A stretch of 64,000 bases of DNA from Botryosphaeria dothidea (GCA_011503125.2 WWBZ02000040.1:186001-250000), one strand, 5' to 3'. Positions 24,855 to 36,970 are shown, counted from the stretch's first letter. Notes: generated by a model from the sequence alone, not told the origin. Numbers and translations: made by a program.

Positions 24855-25780
24855 ATGACGCAAAAAGTCTGGGGAAAGCTCTCTACGACGCTGCGAAGCT
24901 CCTCCATCCTTCCGCAACTTACCGTCCAACTTCGCCGAGCCTATTCCAAAAATCCCACAATGGCTTCCCGACGAGCATTGACACGCCTTCCCTTGCGTTC
25001 CGCCACCTCGGTGGCTGCGCGCCACGCTTCCCCGCTGCAGCGCGCAGCTTTCGCTCAGCCGCCGCGCGTGGCCATTCTGCAGCCCACAATCCAGAAGCAA
25101 CAGCCCTCTCAGATCCGCTGGCACTCGGCCGAGCACGGCTCCAAGTCCAAGGTCTACGACTTCAACGGCGTAAGTGACCGACCCGCTTCTTCATTCCGCG
25201 GTCGCCCTTCGCTCTGCCAATTACAAGCCCCGTCACCATATATTCCCCTCCGCACCTATTACGTAGGCCTGCAAGTCATTGACATGAAAGCGCGCAGATC
25301 AAAGACCTCGTTCTCTCGCCCGAACCCAACCGCATCCTCATCGACGTGCGCGAGCCGCACGAGTACGACGCCGGCTTCATCCCGACCGCCCACAACATGC
25401 CGATCGCATCGGCGCCCGAGGGCCTGTTCCTCGCGGCCGACGAGTTCGAGGATCGGTTCGGCTTCCAGAAGCCGCCGGTTGGGAACGAGGTCGTGTTTTA
25501 TTGCAAGGCCGGCGTGCGGAGCAGCAGTGCCGCGCAGTTGGCGCAGCAGGCGGGGTATGAAAAGGTGGGCGAGTATAGGGGGAGTTGGTTGGATTGGGTC
25601 AAGAATGGGGGGAGACGAGTGGAGGGCCGAAGTAGGAGAGGGCGTGTTTGTGAGGAGCGGGGAGGGCGGGGCGTCGGAGAGAATACTTCTGAGGAGATGA
25701 GGGTGTGGGACGGGGTGAGGGCCTTGAGCGTGGGTGGGGGAAAGGTCGGGTCGTGGGTGTTGAACAGCCCGCGGAGATAG
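24855..25780 (+). CDS. Rhodanese-domain sulfurtransferase, probably mitochondrial
   Basis: Two exons (24855-25169 and 25298-25780) with GT-AG borders. The N-terminus is rich in Arg, Ser and Ala and lacks acidic residues, as in a mitochondrial targeting peptide. Either the Met at 24855 (265 residues) or the Met at 24960 (230 residues) could start translation. The single rhodanese domain runs from IKDLVLSP to GSWLDWV and carries the active-site loop FYCKAGVRSSSA, with the catalytic Cys. Such proteins transfer sulfane sulfur, for example to cyanide or thiols. After the domain the frame continues for about 55 Gly/Arg/Glu-rich residues that do not look like family sequence. This tail starts at a run of six G near 25608, so a homopolymer slip or a mutated stop is possible. 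Confidence 0.85.
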
Positions 25781-27754
25781 GTTTGGATGGCGGGCATTGG
25801 ACATCCAACAGCGTGGTTACTGCGGCGAGCGAATTACCCCGGTGAGCAAGTCTTTTCCCCGTGAAGCGCTGAGCATGCCAAGCTGATGTCTCGGGCGGTG
25901 ACGGTAGTTGCCATGTACCGCAAGTTGTTGATCTATTTCCGTCACGACGGCTCTACCCTATTCCGTCGGCTACCCTCCGAGCCCTGACCTCACGCCTGGA
26001 GTGTCCGAACGCTTTTGAGTCCCATACGTCATAGTAATAATGCCCGTAGATATGAAAGTCCTTGCTCCCCCGGGAATCCGGCACAATTATCATGCATGGC
26101 TTATTTTGCGTAGGCTGTCCCAGGCCCGTGGAAGAGATAATGCTGTCGTTTCACATAACCTTATACGGATGTCCTGACGATCATTCAAGACTTGGCGATC
26201 TACGTACAAATGGACCGTTGCAACCACGAGGAGCGGAGATCCTCTCGGATGTTCGAGAACCGGCGCCGTACTGATCACTTTTTGCTCTTCACTTTGCTGA
26301 TTGTTCTTTAGTGGGAAAGCCAATAGTTTCACTCAAGTTCCGGTGAGTGATGATTATGTTTTACATCTGCTAAAGTTGGAAGCTGATGGGTACCTTTCAA
26401 GATTTTTTCTAATAATCTTTCCTTGCTCTTAGCTCTTAGAGAAACCTGTTATGTTCATCTTCCCCTAATCCGCTGTCCTTCGTTACGTAGCTTTCCACTT
26501 TCTAGTCTATACGCGCACCCTAACACGGCTCAACCCCACACGGACAAATGGTCAAATTCGTCATACCACCCCGGCTTCGAGATGGATCGAACGTAGCCTT
26601 GCTGCCTGACTTGCCACTATTTTTCATATACGGTCAGGGAATGCGGCGGCGGAAGAAGCCAGATCAGCCTGCTTCCCTTCATCCTGAAAGATTTTCCCGG
26701 TATATGCCAGGCAGAGGTAAGGATGCGCCTGCAACTCACCACCCAATCGGCAAACACCCGCGACTATCGCGGCGCATTTGGCGAGCAGCGCGGAGTATTT
26801 CCATATGGTGTAGCTGGTCCTGTCGTACTCGGACGGACTTTCGGACCACCCTTGGCGGCCTAAGCACCACGTCTGCCCCCAACACTCAGCCCGCTCACGA
26901 CTCAGTCCTCCCCCATTATTGATCAGCTTTGTGGTGGTTCTGGGCTAAGTACGCGTGGAAAGGCTGACCGGAGGCTTCTCCTTCATAGACCAGGATGCCG
27001 CTCTATCCGCCCTACGGCGTGAGAGCCTCGTATTCATTCGCTTACCATTCTACCCGCGACGCCTATTGTTTCGAGGTAGCAGATCCCCCATTACGCCCGT
27101 GCACTTTTTTCCCTATCAGATCCCTATTAGGCGTGCACCTCTATATACGTAGAGCTCAGCCTCACAAACATAGGCCCCGGTGGAGAGAGAGACGCGTGGG
27201 AAAGCCTGGGGACTAGACTTCCATCTTGCTTTTTGTTATATTGTTCTAAACGGACCGACCTTCATCTCCCTGGCGGAGCGAATTCATTCATTCTTTTTGG
27301 TTCTTTCTTATACAAGGCGCCGTTGCAGGACCACGACAACGCATTTCTTGGCTTCCCGGAGAAAAGAGAGAAGACGAAGCGGCGCAACTCGTAGCGCAGG
27401 GAAAAGCCGGCCACTTATAGTGATCGCATGATATGACGCGGCATCCCGGATTCTGAAAGAAGACTAGAAAAAAGCTTAGGGAGGAGCCATGATGGTAAGG
27501 CCAACCTCCATTTAGAAACTCGAGCACTCGAATATCCCTCAACCCTTTTCTTTTTTACGATCGTGCTTGGATTCTGACGACCCACTGCGCGCCTGTTCCT
27601 TCGTTGCAATCGCAACTTCCGCTCGTTTTTTTTAACACAACAAACCTGACTGACATTCGTTTCTTTTGGTCTTAAAGATGATACGCAGAGCCCGCGACGT
27701 CCTCGACACTGGTGTCTGGGACCGGCGGTAGCAATCCCGACGCTGGTCGGCAGC
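25781..27754. other. 2 kb intergenic, no gene recognised
   Basis: Mixed composition with short chance frames only. The last 250 bases have T-rich stretches (27540-27640) and probably hold the promoter, leader and perhaps a small 5' exon of the GPCR gene. Confidence 0.5.
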
Positions 27755-29022
27755 ATGCTCTCTTTCGTGGCTTCGAGCATCGTCATTACGCTCTGGTGCG
27801 TCTTCGGCGGGCAGCGGAGGTCCTTCCGGTACGCGCTCATCCTGAATCTCACAGTCGCTGGTAAGTTCTTGGGGATCCGCGCTAGTCGTGTGCACGACGT
27901 CGAGCTTACTCGCTTCCTCCAGAGTTCATCAACTCGTTGAACAATACGATATCGGGCCTTTACATTGTGATAAATCATGGTGTTGTTCAAGACGGTTCAG
28001 CGTGCGATCTGAATGGCTGGGTGGGCCAGTTTTCCGTGCAGGTGAGCATCCTGCGACTTGGCTTCTGTGCCGAGAGAGCAATGAAGACTGATTCGAGGCA
28101 CAGGCGGTTGACTTCTCCATCTTGGCCATTGCGGTCATAACACTTCTGACGATCCAATTCAAGAAGTACATCCTGTACGCATCGACGACAAAGAAGATCC
28201 TGATCTGCGCCTCCACATGGGTCGTGCCGCTCATCACTAGTACGTCTTTACTCCCACTCCGTCCATGAGTTTCTCTTTTCTCTCTCCTTATTTCAAAAAA
28301 TGTCCTAATTGACACCGGCGCACAGGCAGCACGGCTCTGGGCATCCACGCCATCAAGCCCGTGTCGGGCAACTGGTGCTGGATCGGCAACGACCGCAAGT
28401 GGCTGCGGTACGCGCTGGGCCACGGGTGGCGCTTCGCCATCATCATTATCACCTTCTGCATCTACATCTACGTCTTCTCGTACATGCACCAGCGCCTGCG
28501 CATGCGCGACACCAGCGGCCGCTCGTACTCGTTCGACTACGGCAACGACTCGAACGGCTTCGAGATGAACTTCTGGCTCGCCAACAACGGGCCCGTCAAC
28601 GGGCGGACCGGGCCTGGCGCGGGCAAGGCCGACGACGATTTTCCGCTGCCCCCGCCCAAGGCGTTTTCGGGGAAGGCGAAGGAGGAGAAGGAGGGCGAGG
28701 AGAAGCTGATTCCGGCGCCGAGGATCAGGATCAGGCAGACGAATAACATCGATAAGGATGTGTGGAGGATGGTGCTGTTGAACATGTATCCGGTTACTTA
28801 CCTCATCCTGTGGTTGCCGGGCATTGCGAATAGGATTGCGGAAGCAACGGGGAATTATAGTAGGGCGTTGGGATTTTGCAGAGCTCGACGCAGTATATTG
28901 GGTTCGCGAATGCGTGCGTGTATGGGTTCAAGGAGCATTGGGTGGATGTGAAGGCGTGGTGGAGGGGAAGGACTGGTGGTGGAGTGAGGCAGGGTGGGTA
29001 TGGGAGTGAGATGGGTTGGTGA
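27755..29022 (+). pseudogene. Fungal G-protein-coupled receptor (glucose/cAMP-receptor-like), frameshifted before helix 7
   Basis: Exons 27755-27860, 27923-28041, 28104-28239 and 28326 onward join with GT-AG borders. Helices I-VI are visible: SFVASSIVITLWCVF, the ALILNLTVAEF segment, FSILAIAVITLLTI, ICASTWVVPLITS, WRFAIIIITFCIYIYVF, and LLNMYPVTYLILWLPGIANR. A long charged third loop precedes helix VI, and WCWIG precedes helix V. As read, the frame drifts after RALGF and stops at 28951. Shifting frame by one base at the T4 run 28874-28877 recovers a helix VII-like stretch (QYIGFANACVYGF) and a tail ending at 29022. So either one T has been lost (pseudogene) or the assembly lacks one base. Family placement rests on the layout, close to fungal Git3/cAMP-receptor-like receptors that signal through G-alpha. 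The true start is unsure: the frame is open upstream to 27650 without a Met. Confidence 0.75.
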
Positions 29023-29726
29023 AGAGAGATGGTGATCCAGATGTATTTTTCTCACGCTTTCATGATGAAGAAATAGAACTCTTGACTGGTTCATTTCCTA
29101 ACAGTTACACAGTTGGGTTATGGTTGCGTGATAGTTACAGCCTTTGATCGGAGTGGATTGTACTCCCAAATACTTTTCATGCCTCGGTCCCAAGAATATG
29201 AAAAGGGGGGAAAGATGCTACTCAGCCTGTGCCAATCAGTTATTCAGCATGCTGCGTGACGAATCAAACTTTTCCACCAATGAGCCTGTATGCATACCCC
29301 GCCTCTCTGCCTCGCTGCCTAATACATTTCAGCCTCGCGAGGGAAGATCTCATCATCAGGACTGCTCTGCCTTCTCTCCTTCACTCTTCGATAATAGTAG
29401 CAAACTTCCAGCAACTTTCAACATTCAGAGCGCAGTTGTCTCCCTCCCCTCGGCTTTACAGACCCATCATTGGAGTAGCTTGGAGGCAGGCTCCAATTTA
29501 AGGAAGTAGGATCGGTCTTGAAGTTTCGGTAAGGCCGCAAAGCGGCTCGAGGTCAACTTCCATGTTATTCTTTTGATTGCTTACTCTCTGCAGAACCATC
29601 CCTTAGCTCGACGCCCGCGAATGTTAGCCATCACGCCATCACACCATCACACCATCACGCCGCCCAGAAAGCTGAATCTTTCCAAGCCACGTTCGGCCAC
29701 GTCAACATAAGGCTCAGCCTCTCAAC
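29023..29726. other. Intergenic; contains an 8-bp minisatellite
   Basis: No gene seen between the GPCR gene and the HET pseudogene. Confidence 0.5.
29629..29660. repeat. Short tandem repeat, 8-bp unit CATCACRC, four copies
   Basis: Four consecutive 8-mers read CATCACGC, CATCACAC, CATCACAC, CATCACGC, about 65 bp upstream of the HET pseudogene start. Confidence 0.9.
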
Positions 29727-31846
29727 ATGGAAGAGATTGAAATCTGTCGATGCACAGTGCCAGACATGACAAGCGTTTCCGGTGATATTTTCTGCGTCGG
29801 CTGTGGCTGTCCTCTCTTGGATCGAGAAAAGCAGAAAGCACAATCGGAAGCTGCAAAACACTTCATGCACAAGCCCCTGGCCAGTCCCACCGACTTTCGC
29901 TTGATCCGACTCCTTCCTGGAATGTATCGTCAGCCAGTATTCTGTGAGATTTTGCGCTTCAGCATCGAAGATCACCCGCCTTACGAAGCCATATCCTACA
30001 CTTGGGGGATTAGGAAGACAAAGTAAACATCTTTACTCAGGCCGGCCTCTTTCCAGTCACTTCCAACTGCGCCAATGCCTTGCTTGATCTACGAGATACG
30101 GCCCGCGACCGCCTGCTTTGGATAGATGCCGTCTGCATCAACCAAGAAGACAACACGGAGAAAAACCATCAGGTCCCTCTGATTAGGAGTATCTACTCAG
30201 AAGTTGAGTGTGTCTTCGTACATTTGAGGAGCGATTGCGGCCCTATGCTTCAGGGATTCCTAGATGCGCTCAGAGAATGGAAAAAGATGTATAGAATTGG
30301 CTCTCAAGCAACACTTACAGGTCTACTGTCAAGGCCGTGGTTCTCCAGAGTTTGGGTGCCCCAAGAAGTCGCGGTTGCGCGGGAAGTATTCGTGGTAGTT
30401 GGCTCACACAAGTTGGGCTGGAACAATTTCGCCCCAGGCAGACTGCAAGGTCTTGGCCTCGATGCAACCGACAAAGAAGGAAGGACTCCCTCAGTACTCC
30501 TGCAGATGGATGAAAAGCCTTTCAAGGATATTCCGTCATTGCTCCATGCCGCAAGGAATTGTCCATCCACTCGACTGCACGACAGGATTTACGCTCTTCT
30601 CGGACTTCTGGAGCATCCTGATGACTTGAAGCTCATCCCAGATTACAACCAACCAGTTGGATCATTCTTCACCGAGGTTACCACGCAGATCATACGTAAC
30701 TAAAACCACCTAGACGTGCTGACTGAGGTAGCGACAGGCTTCGGCGCTACTGGTGACTTGGAAGCAGCCGCGTTAACACTGACGAATTTGCGGCATGGCC
30801 TTAACGCAGATTTGGATCAATTGGTCACTCTCACACCATACGAGAAAGAAAATGTCGAGCGACTGCAAAGAAGAATAGTGAACATCGAAGAGGCATCACA
30901 AAGAGCTGGAAACCCCGCATTTGATTATGTGGCGGTCGCTTGCAATCATTGGAAAAAGATCAAAAGATTAATTCCAGAGATCACATCCACGACATCAAGC
31001 ACCGACACGGTGTACAGTGGGAATCGCCCGAGTGGGAGTTGTACAGGTGGTTAGGAGTATCCGCTGAAGCAGAGAAGCGAGTGTTAGGTCATCAAGTTCT
31101 TTGTACATCATTCCAACAATTTTCGCGATATCCACTCGGATTTCCGGAGAATCACGTCGGCATACCTCTGTCCGGAGACACGAAAGGCCTCATCAGGGCT
31201 TCTCTTTACCTTCTTTTCATACTGCAAACTATGGCAAGATCTTCTAGTGAGAACGCAAGATTTTTTTTTTTTTAGCAAGGAAGCACACAATTTCAGTCCA
31301 CCAGTCGCAATTCCTTCCTGGGTCCCGAATTATGCTCGAAGCCCATTCCAACATTCTCGTTCCCGATGGAGACCAAAGCTGCAGAGAAACTTCAACTGTT
31401 CGGGAGAAGGCTCTGCTTGTGCGGAAGTTCTCGGTGACAGTCTGAGGGTCAAAGCTCTTAAATTGGACTGTATACAACTTGCTCATCCGATGAACAAGCT
31501 TCCAGATCATGAGTTAGAGGAACATGCGCAGAGAAACGCAGATGTTGCTTCGAAATTCTACCAAGGCCGACACATCACCAAAACAAGGAGATCCTTTGCA
31601 AATTCACCTATGTTGACCAGTGGCTGGGATATCGTCTGTATCATCGAAGGTGCGAGCGTACCAATGGTATTGAAGCCGATGGATGAAGAGGAAGGGAAGT
31701 ACTATCTTGTGGGTGAGTGCTACTTACACGTTTGTGAGGGCCCAGAGGCTGCGGGTGATTATTTGAAGCTTATTGGAGAGTATCGTCAATATTTCAGCGC
31801 GGCCACCGCGGACGAGCTTCCTTGGGAGACGTTATATTTGGCTTAG
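29727..31846 (+). pseudogene. HET-domain (heterokaryon incompatibility) protein, multiply broken
   Basis: All three HET signature blocks are readable but not in one frame. The first is YEAISYTWG near 29985. The second is LLWIDAVCINQEDN near 30115, and the third is RPWFSRVWVPQE near 30340. The C-terminal family motif GWDIVCIIEGASVP is near 31625, followed by YLVGECYLH. Between the first and second blocks the frame shifts by one base near 30015-30025, just after KTK, and then runs straight into a good HET sequence. An in-frame TAA at 30701-30703 interrupts IIRN-NHLDVL. Further stops separate this from the last segment, which begins beside a T13 tract (31261-31273). HET proteins trigger self/non-self cell death when incompatible strains fuse. 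This copy cannot make a full protein as sequenced. Its Cys-rich N-terminus (CRCTVPD, CVGCGCP) is unusual for the family. Confidence 0.8.
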
Positions 31847-32223
31847 CGAACTGCTTTACGTCGATTGAGAGGCTCTAATCTCTTTTCGAGGTGTGGTATC
31901 TATATCTTGTTTATGAGAGTTTCTTCTTTTGTATCTTCTGCTTTCTCTACAATAATTCCATTGATTTCTGTTTAAGATACGCGCCATTTCTAAAAGGTCC
32001 TGTAACTTAGCTTTCGTCCGGTGTTCAGTGTATATCGCGGGTCTTTTAGACCGCCGCAGCCTTACCGCATTCCCTGTTCGCTCCCCAAGTCTACATCAGC
32101 GATGCGATCATATGTGCCGGAGCCTTTGAAAAAAAAAAAAGAGAAGAATATACAAAAGACCGAGCCTCCCATCCAAAACGCCACAGACCATGCCGACACC
32201 CGAGAGATTGGTATCATCGCTTT
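31847..32223. other. Convergent intergenic region, no gene seen
   Basis: Separates the 3' ends of the HET pseudogene (+) and the seven-helix protein gene (-). Confidence 0.5.
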
Positions 32224-33993
32224 TCAAACAAACCAGAACAAACCCCACCCCCCAGCCGGGAAAGAAATCACAGCACGTGCGCCCCCCACGATCCCATCCG
32301 TGCTCCCCTCCCTGCCCCGACTCGCCGCCGTCGTGTCGCTCTCCCCGTCCTCCGGCACCCGACTGCTCGCCATGCTCAACCCGGCCGCCCGCCTGCCGCC
32401 CGCCACCCGCCTCTCCTCGCGCGTGACCTCGCTCTCCGTCCTGACCAGGATGCGGTCGAGCGCGATGTCGCCATCGTGCGCCGCGCCGTCGCCGCGCGCG
32501 CAGCTCGAGTTGATGACGCACCGCGTGTCCGCCGGCCAGTCCCTGCTGCCGATGGTGCCGACGCCTTGCGCGGCCGCCGCGCCCGTCGGCAGGTCGTCGT
32601 CGTCGTCGGACGGCCAGCCGTGGGCCTGGTAGTGCTCGGAGATGATGGTTTCCATGCCCATGTTCGATTTGCTCGGCGTGCTGCGGCTGCGCGAGCCGAG
32701 GGCGTTGGATGCGTTGGAGGGGCCGCCCCGGCTGCCGCTGGCGGCGGGGTCGCGGGAGGAGGTGTTGGCGTAGGTGGTCTGGCTGGTGCGGTCGCGCGAG
32801 GTGACCCAGTGGAGGACGAGGACGGAGAAGAGGACTGTGGGGGTTTTGGCATTAGTTTTTTTTTTTCCCCCTCTTTGGCAAGATCTGCTGGAACTGGAGG
32901 CGGAAAGGGGGGGGGGGGGGGGGGGGGGGGGGAGACGTTATGGGCGCGTGTGCTTACTTTCGGCGTTGCAGGTGATGAAGCAGATCCAGGCGGGCTCGCC
33001 GTCAAGGAGCATGAGGAGGGTCAGGTTCGCGACGGAGGAGGTGAGGGTCGCGCAGGAGCCGATGAATGTGCGGAATGCCATGGTGCGCACGTTGTTGTCC
33101 TTGTTCTTGTAGGAGTATAGACCTGAATGGAAATCAATCAATCGTGTGGTCGCATATGGGTGGGATCGGGAATTGCGGGCAACGTACGGCGGAGAGGTAC
33201 AATGAAGAGAGCGGTCAAGTAAACATTGACGGCGACATCGAAGATGATGAGCGGCATCAGGGCTTTCTTCTCCATTCCGATGATGCACGTTCCGTCTTTG
33301 ACGTGGGAGAATCTCCTGTGGTCAAGTTAGTACCCGGAAATGCCTTCTCGAGTTGGTAATTCGAGCGGCGAGGTATATCAGGCCGTCAACCTTACCAGAT
33401 AATGTTCAGAATGGCCAACACACCATATGGCCCCATAGCTGCACAAATGTTGAACATGTGCAGCTTATCTTTGAGTCTTGGGATATTGCTGCCGCGAACA
33501 ATGTACTAAGACGCCATCAGCAGGGAACCAAGCCGGCGCATGCAGATAAGAATGCTGTTGACTTACGGCTTTCTCGACAAGGAACAAATAGACACACACT
33601 TTAGTCGACAGGTACAAAGTGAGGCAGAGCAGGATGGCCACCCTACAGATGCTCACGGATTCGTTGAGGCCAACATCTTTGAAGACAGCCGTAATGAAGA
33701 CGAACAGAAAAGAGTCCAGGTAAATGCCGATGATAAGCATGCTACCGAGAGGTAACGACGACCAGCTGCGGATGTTCTGCACGCGGCGGAGGAAGCAGAC
33801 TGAGATAATACACAGCGCAACGAGAGATAGGAGCATCTACCAGGAGATCAGCCGCAGCGCACTCTAGAACAGAATCGAGACTCACAGATACGATCCTGCC
33901 AGCCATCGGGATCTCGGCTGGCGCATGATTCGAGGAATGGGCATCTCGCCGAAGCAAGGCGAACAGGCCTTGCCCGTCGAGAGTGCCCGTCAT
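32224..33993 (-). CDS. Seven-transmembrane protein, fungal receptor-like family of unknown ligand
   Basis: Six exons join with GT-AG borders into 463 residues: 33993-33886, 33836-33567, 33505-33396, 33315-33188, 33122-32958 and 32834-32224. Seven hydrophobic helices are apparent, including LLSLVALCIISVCF, MLIIGIYLDSFLFVFITAVF, VAILLCLTLYLSTKVCVYLF, YGVLAILNIIW, LIIFDVAVNVYLTALFIV, a Ser/Thr-rich sixth (SCATLTSSVANLTLLMLL) and the seventh across the last intron (ICFITCNAEILFSVLVLHW). The roughly 175-residue C-terminal tail is hydrophilic, Ser/Gly-rich and has a DDDDD run. The layout and short loops fit an orphan GPCR-like membrane protein conserved in ascomycetes; no known receptor class was recognised. 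The last intron carries a 26-base poly-G (poly-C on the coding strand). Confidence 0.82.
32907..32932. repeat. Poly-G tract, 26 bases
   Basis: Uninterrupted G on the + strand, so C on the coding strand, inside intron 5 of the seven-helix protein gene. It lies about 40 bp from a T-rich run (32858-32870). Confidence 0.95.
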
Positions 33994-35454
33994 GTTGGTG
34001 GACAGCGAGGGGAAGGCAAAACAAAAGAGGGAGCGGCAGTGAAATTGGGTCGGTTGTAGTAGATCAGATTAGAAGAAATCAAGGTTGGGAGCCGGCTGTT
34101 GTTAATTAAAGGAAAGCACGCGACGCCCCTGTCGGCACAAGGGAGATCCCAGTGAATATGTGAAGGTAGGTATACGGGAGCTATTGCACCATAGTACCCC
34201 TGCCGAACGGGCGGCGATGGCTTCAGCGACACAGGCGTAGATATGCATGTGCAGCAAGTGTGAGCGGGACTAATATCCTAAAGGATTTCTCAAATCCAGG
34301 CGTCCGGGCGCTTCTCGAGGCTGACGGCGTGGCAGACAAGTGACGCCCAAAGCACGCAGGCTGGAGCTAAGATGGTAGGCCTGGACGCGGTGCCGTGAGA
34401 GGCGTGACGGGCGGGTGCAAGACTAAGCGTTGGCGCGACTTCTGGCTGGATCGTCCAGGCACTGCGGAGTAGATAGTCACTCAAAGGCCGGACTACGAAG
34501 CTAGGGACTAGGAGATTGATTGACCTCCAACGCGACTACGTGTTTGCAAGCAGAGCAAAGCAGGCTGGATGCGACGCGTTCGAGTGGCAGCTCGCGGCAG
34601 GGCGGGACGGTGTTGGCTAGTCGGAGGTGTTCCCGGTGGCGGACCCGGACCCAGCCAGACCTCAGACCCCAGACCTCAGGCCCCCGCGGGCGCTCTCCCA
34701 TGGTCCGAGGCCTGCCGACGGGGACACGGGAAGCTGCCGGGGACTTTCCACCCGCTCGCCCAGCGGAACAGTCCGGAGCGGTCGATTCGCGCGCGGGCGG
34801 GAGGCTGGGGCCTGGCCGCGCGAGGAGAGCAGAGGAGGTGGTTGTGTTCCTGGAGGATCCTCGACCGCCTGTGAGCCCCTGCGTTCATTCAGCAACTTCC
34901 TCTTCAACAGGCGATTGTGTTGCTGCAAAGTCGCTCAGATGCCGGATTCCTGAATCTGCATGCTTTGCACAAGCTTTGAAGATCTCGCTCCGTCCACGCA
35001 CTGGCCTGCTGTGCCGCATCCGCTACTGCCGCCTCCCGCTATTGGCTGCCATGTTCTTCACTATCTCCATTTCCACAGGGCCCATCCGCACTGCGCTCCT
35101 AAAACTGGCTAGTCTGTCGTGGTCGCGCCAATCAACAGACCCCGAAACAGCTAGCAACGCCCTCGATTCATGGCTGGCCTCGTACATATCCACAGAACAC
35201 ATGCGCTCCAGTCTGCGTGGCCTGATAATAATCCGCAGCATCCTTCGCCAACTGACTATTTAAATCCTGCTCCCTTGTCAGCCCAGTCTTGGAAGCTGCT
35301 TTACCTCAGTCATTTCCACTCTTCTGATTCAGACCATCATTCTCTTTCACATTCTCTTGAAATTCAGAGTGGGACGGGCACGCATTAATACCTTTGCACA
35401 CTGCCTTTCAATAGCTCCTCATATCTCGCGAGCATTCGTTCAGCATAATCCACC
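33994..35454. promoter_or_regulatory. Divergent intergenic region, about 1.5 kb
   Basis: Lies between the starts of the seven-helix protein gene (-) and the FAD monooxygenase gene (+). The largest frame (34520-35263, +) resembles nothing known and overlaps GC-rich frames on the other strand, so it is treated as chance. No specific promoter element is claimed. Confidence 0.5.
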
Positions 35455-36970
35455 ATGTCGTCACCCTTCAAGGTTGTCATTGCCGGCGGAAGCTTGGGCG
35501 GTCTCATGCTCGCTCTCTGCCTCGAGCGTGCCGGCATTGATTACATCCTGCTTGAGAAGGGCGAAATCGGACCCCAGCTGGGAGCCTCCATTGGCTTCCA
35601 ACCCCACTCCATTAAAGTCTTTGAGCAATTGGGCGTGTGGGATGACATCAAGAGTGTTGCCCAGCCCTCCCTGTATAGGCAGCACTTCGACGAAAGTGGC
35701 AAGTGCTTCGAGGATTCTCGCTTGTTTGCCGACATCTTTGAGAAGTGAGTCGACTTCCTGAAAACATGGGACTGAGGAATGCTGATAGAATACAGGATGG
35801 GCCGTCCTTGGGTTTTCCTGGAGCGCTGTGAAGCCATCAAGATCCTCTACAAGAACCTCCAGGACAAATCAAAAGTCCGGACAAACACAGCCATTGCCTC
35901 GTACAAGGAGTCGGATAATGGCGTGACTGTTCAGACGAGCACAGGCGAGAGCATCCAGGGCAGCATCCTGGTCGGCAGTGATGGAATCCATAGCCAAGTG
36001 CGAACTCTCATGGCACAAGAGGTGGGAAAGACGGAACCGGAGCTCGAAAAGGCGATTAACGAGTGTATGTGCCTCCCCCACATGCTGATACTCATCGGGC
36101 CACAACTGATCTGACTGTTGCCAGCTTTCACGGCCGAATACAAGTGCCTCTTCGGCGTCTCGAAAAACGACGCTTCCAAGCCGATGATGAAGGACGGCAT
36201 GATCCACACCTCGTACTACGACTACCACTCCTCCTTCTCGTGCGCCAACGTGCCCGGCCTGGTCTTCTGGTTCTTCTACGTCAAGATGGACACGGTCTCC
36301 CACACGCCCGCGGTGCCGCGCTTCACCGACGCCGACGCTGCCGAGCTCGTCTCCAAGTACGGCAAGACGGTCATCGGCCCCGGCTACACGCTGCAAGACC
36401 TCTGGGACGCCCGCGTGCGCGCCACGCTCTCCCCGCTCGAAGAAGGCGTGTCGAAGAGGTGGAGCCACGGGCGCGTCGTGCTGATCGGCGACGCCGCGCA
36501 CAAAGTCAGTCCCCTCCCCCTTCTCTCCTCCCCCTCCCAACTGACCAACCCCACAGGCAACCGTCAACCCCGGCCTCGGCGCCAACACGGCCTACGAAGG
36601 CATCGTGCGCCTCACCAACCTCCTGCACGCCCTCCTCGCCACCACGCCCTCGCCGACGACGACGGACCTCGCCGCCGCGTTCGCCGCGTACGAGCGGCAG
36701 CACCGCTCGCGCGCCCAGACCGTCACCACGCTGTCCGGCGTCGTCACCCGCTACGAGGCCCAGGACACGTGGTACCTCAAGATGACGTCGCGCTGGGTCA
36801 GCCCGTACATCGCGGACGCGCGCAAGGCCGACCTGTACGCCACGTTCTCGCGGGCCGCGCCGTGGCTGGACTTCCTGCCTGATCCGGACGCGGTTGTGGA
36901 CGTTGATGAGAAGATGGGCGGAGGGCCGGTTGTGGGTGCGCAGCCGGTGGCGGTGGAGGCGCGGCTGTGA
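35455..36970 (+). CDS. FAD-dependent monooxygenase (aromatic-hydroxylase/PaxM-like)
   Basis: Flavoprotein monooxygenase of 450 residues. Exons are 35455-35744, 35796-36064, 36125-36504 and 36557-36970. The N-terminal dinucleotide-binding motif VIAGGSLGGLMLAL is at about 8-21, followed by the acidic end of strand 2 (LLEKG). The second FAD/NADPH motif VGSDGIHSQVR lies near 170, and the ribityl-binding motif VLIGDAAHK sits at the end of exon 3, followed by a PGLGAN segment in exon 4. Members hydroxylate or epoxidise aromatics and prenylated secondary metabolites using NADPH and O2. No polyketide synthase, terpene synthase or other cluster gene is adjacent, so the substrate is unknown. Confidence 0.92.

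Noticed and set aside
27540..27700. Candidate extra 5' exon of the GPCR gene
   Set aside because: Acceptor-like sites exist but no in-frame Met with a convincing donor could be fixed.
30701..30718. An 18-bp GTAACT...TAG stretch that could be read as an intron removing the HET stop
   Set aside because: Far too short for a spliceosomal intron; the stop is taken as a real lesion.
34520..35263. Plus-strand frame of 247 codons between divergent genes
   Set aside because: Reads as promoter DNA with CT tracts; protein lacks any motif.
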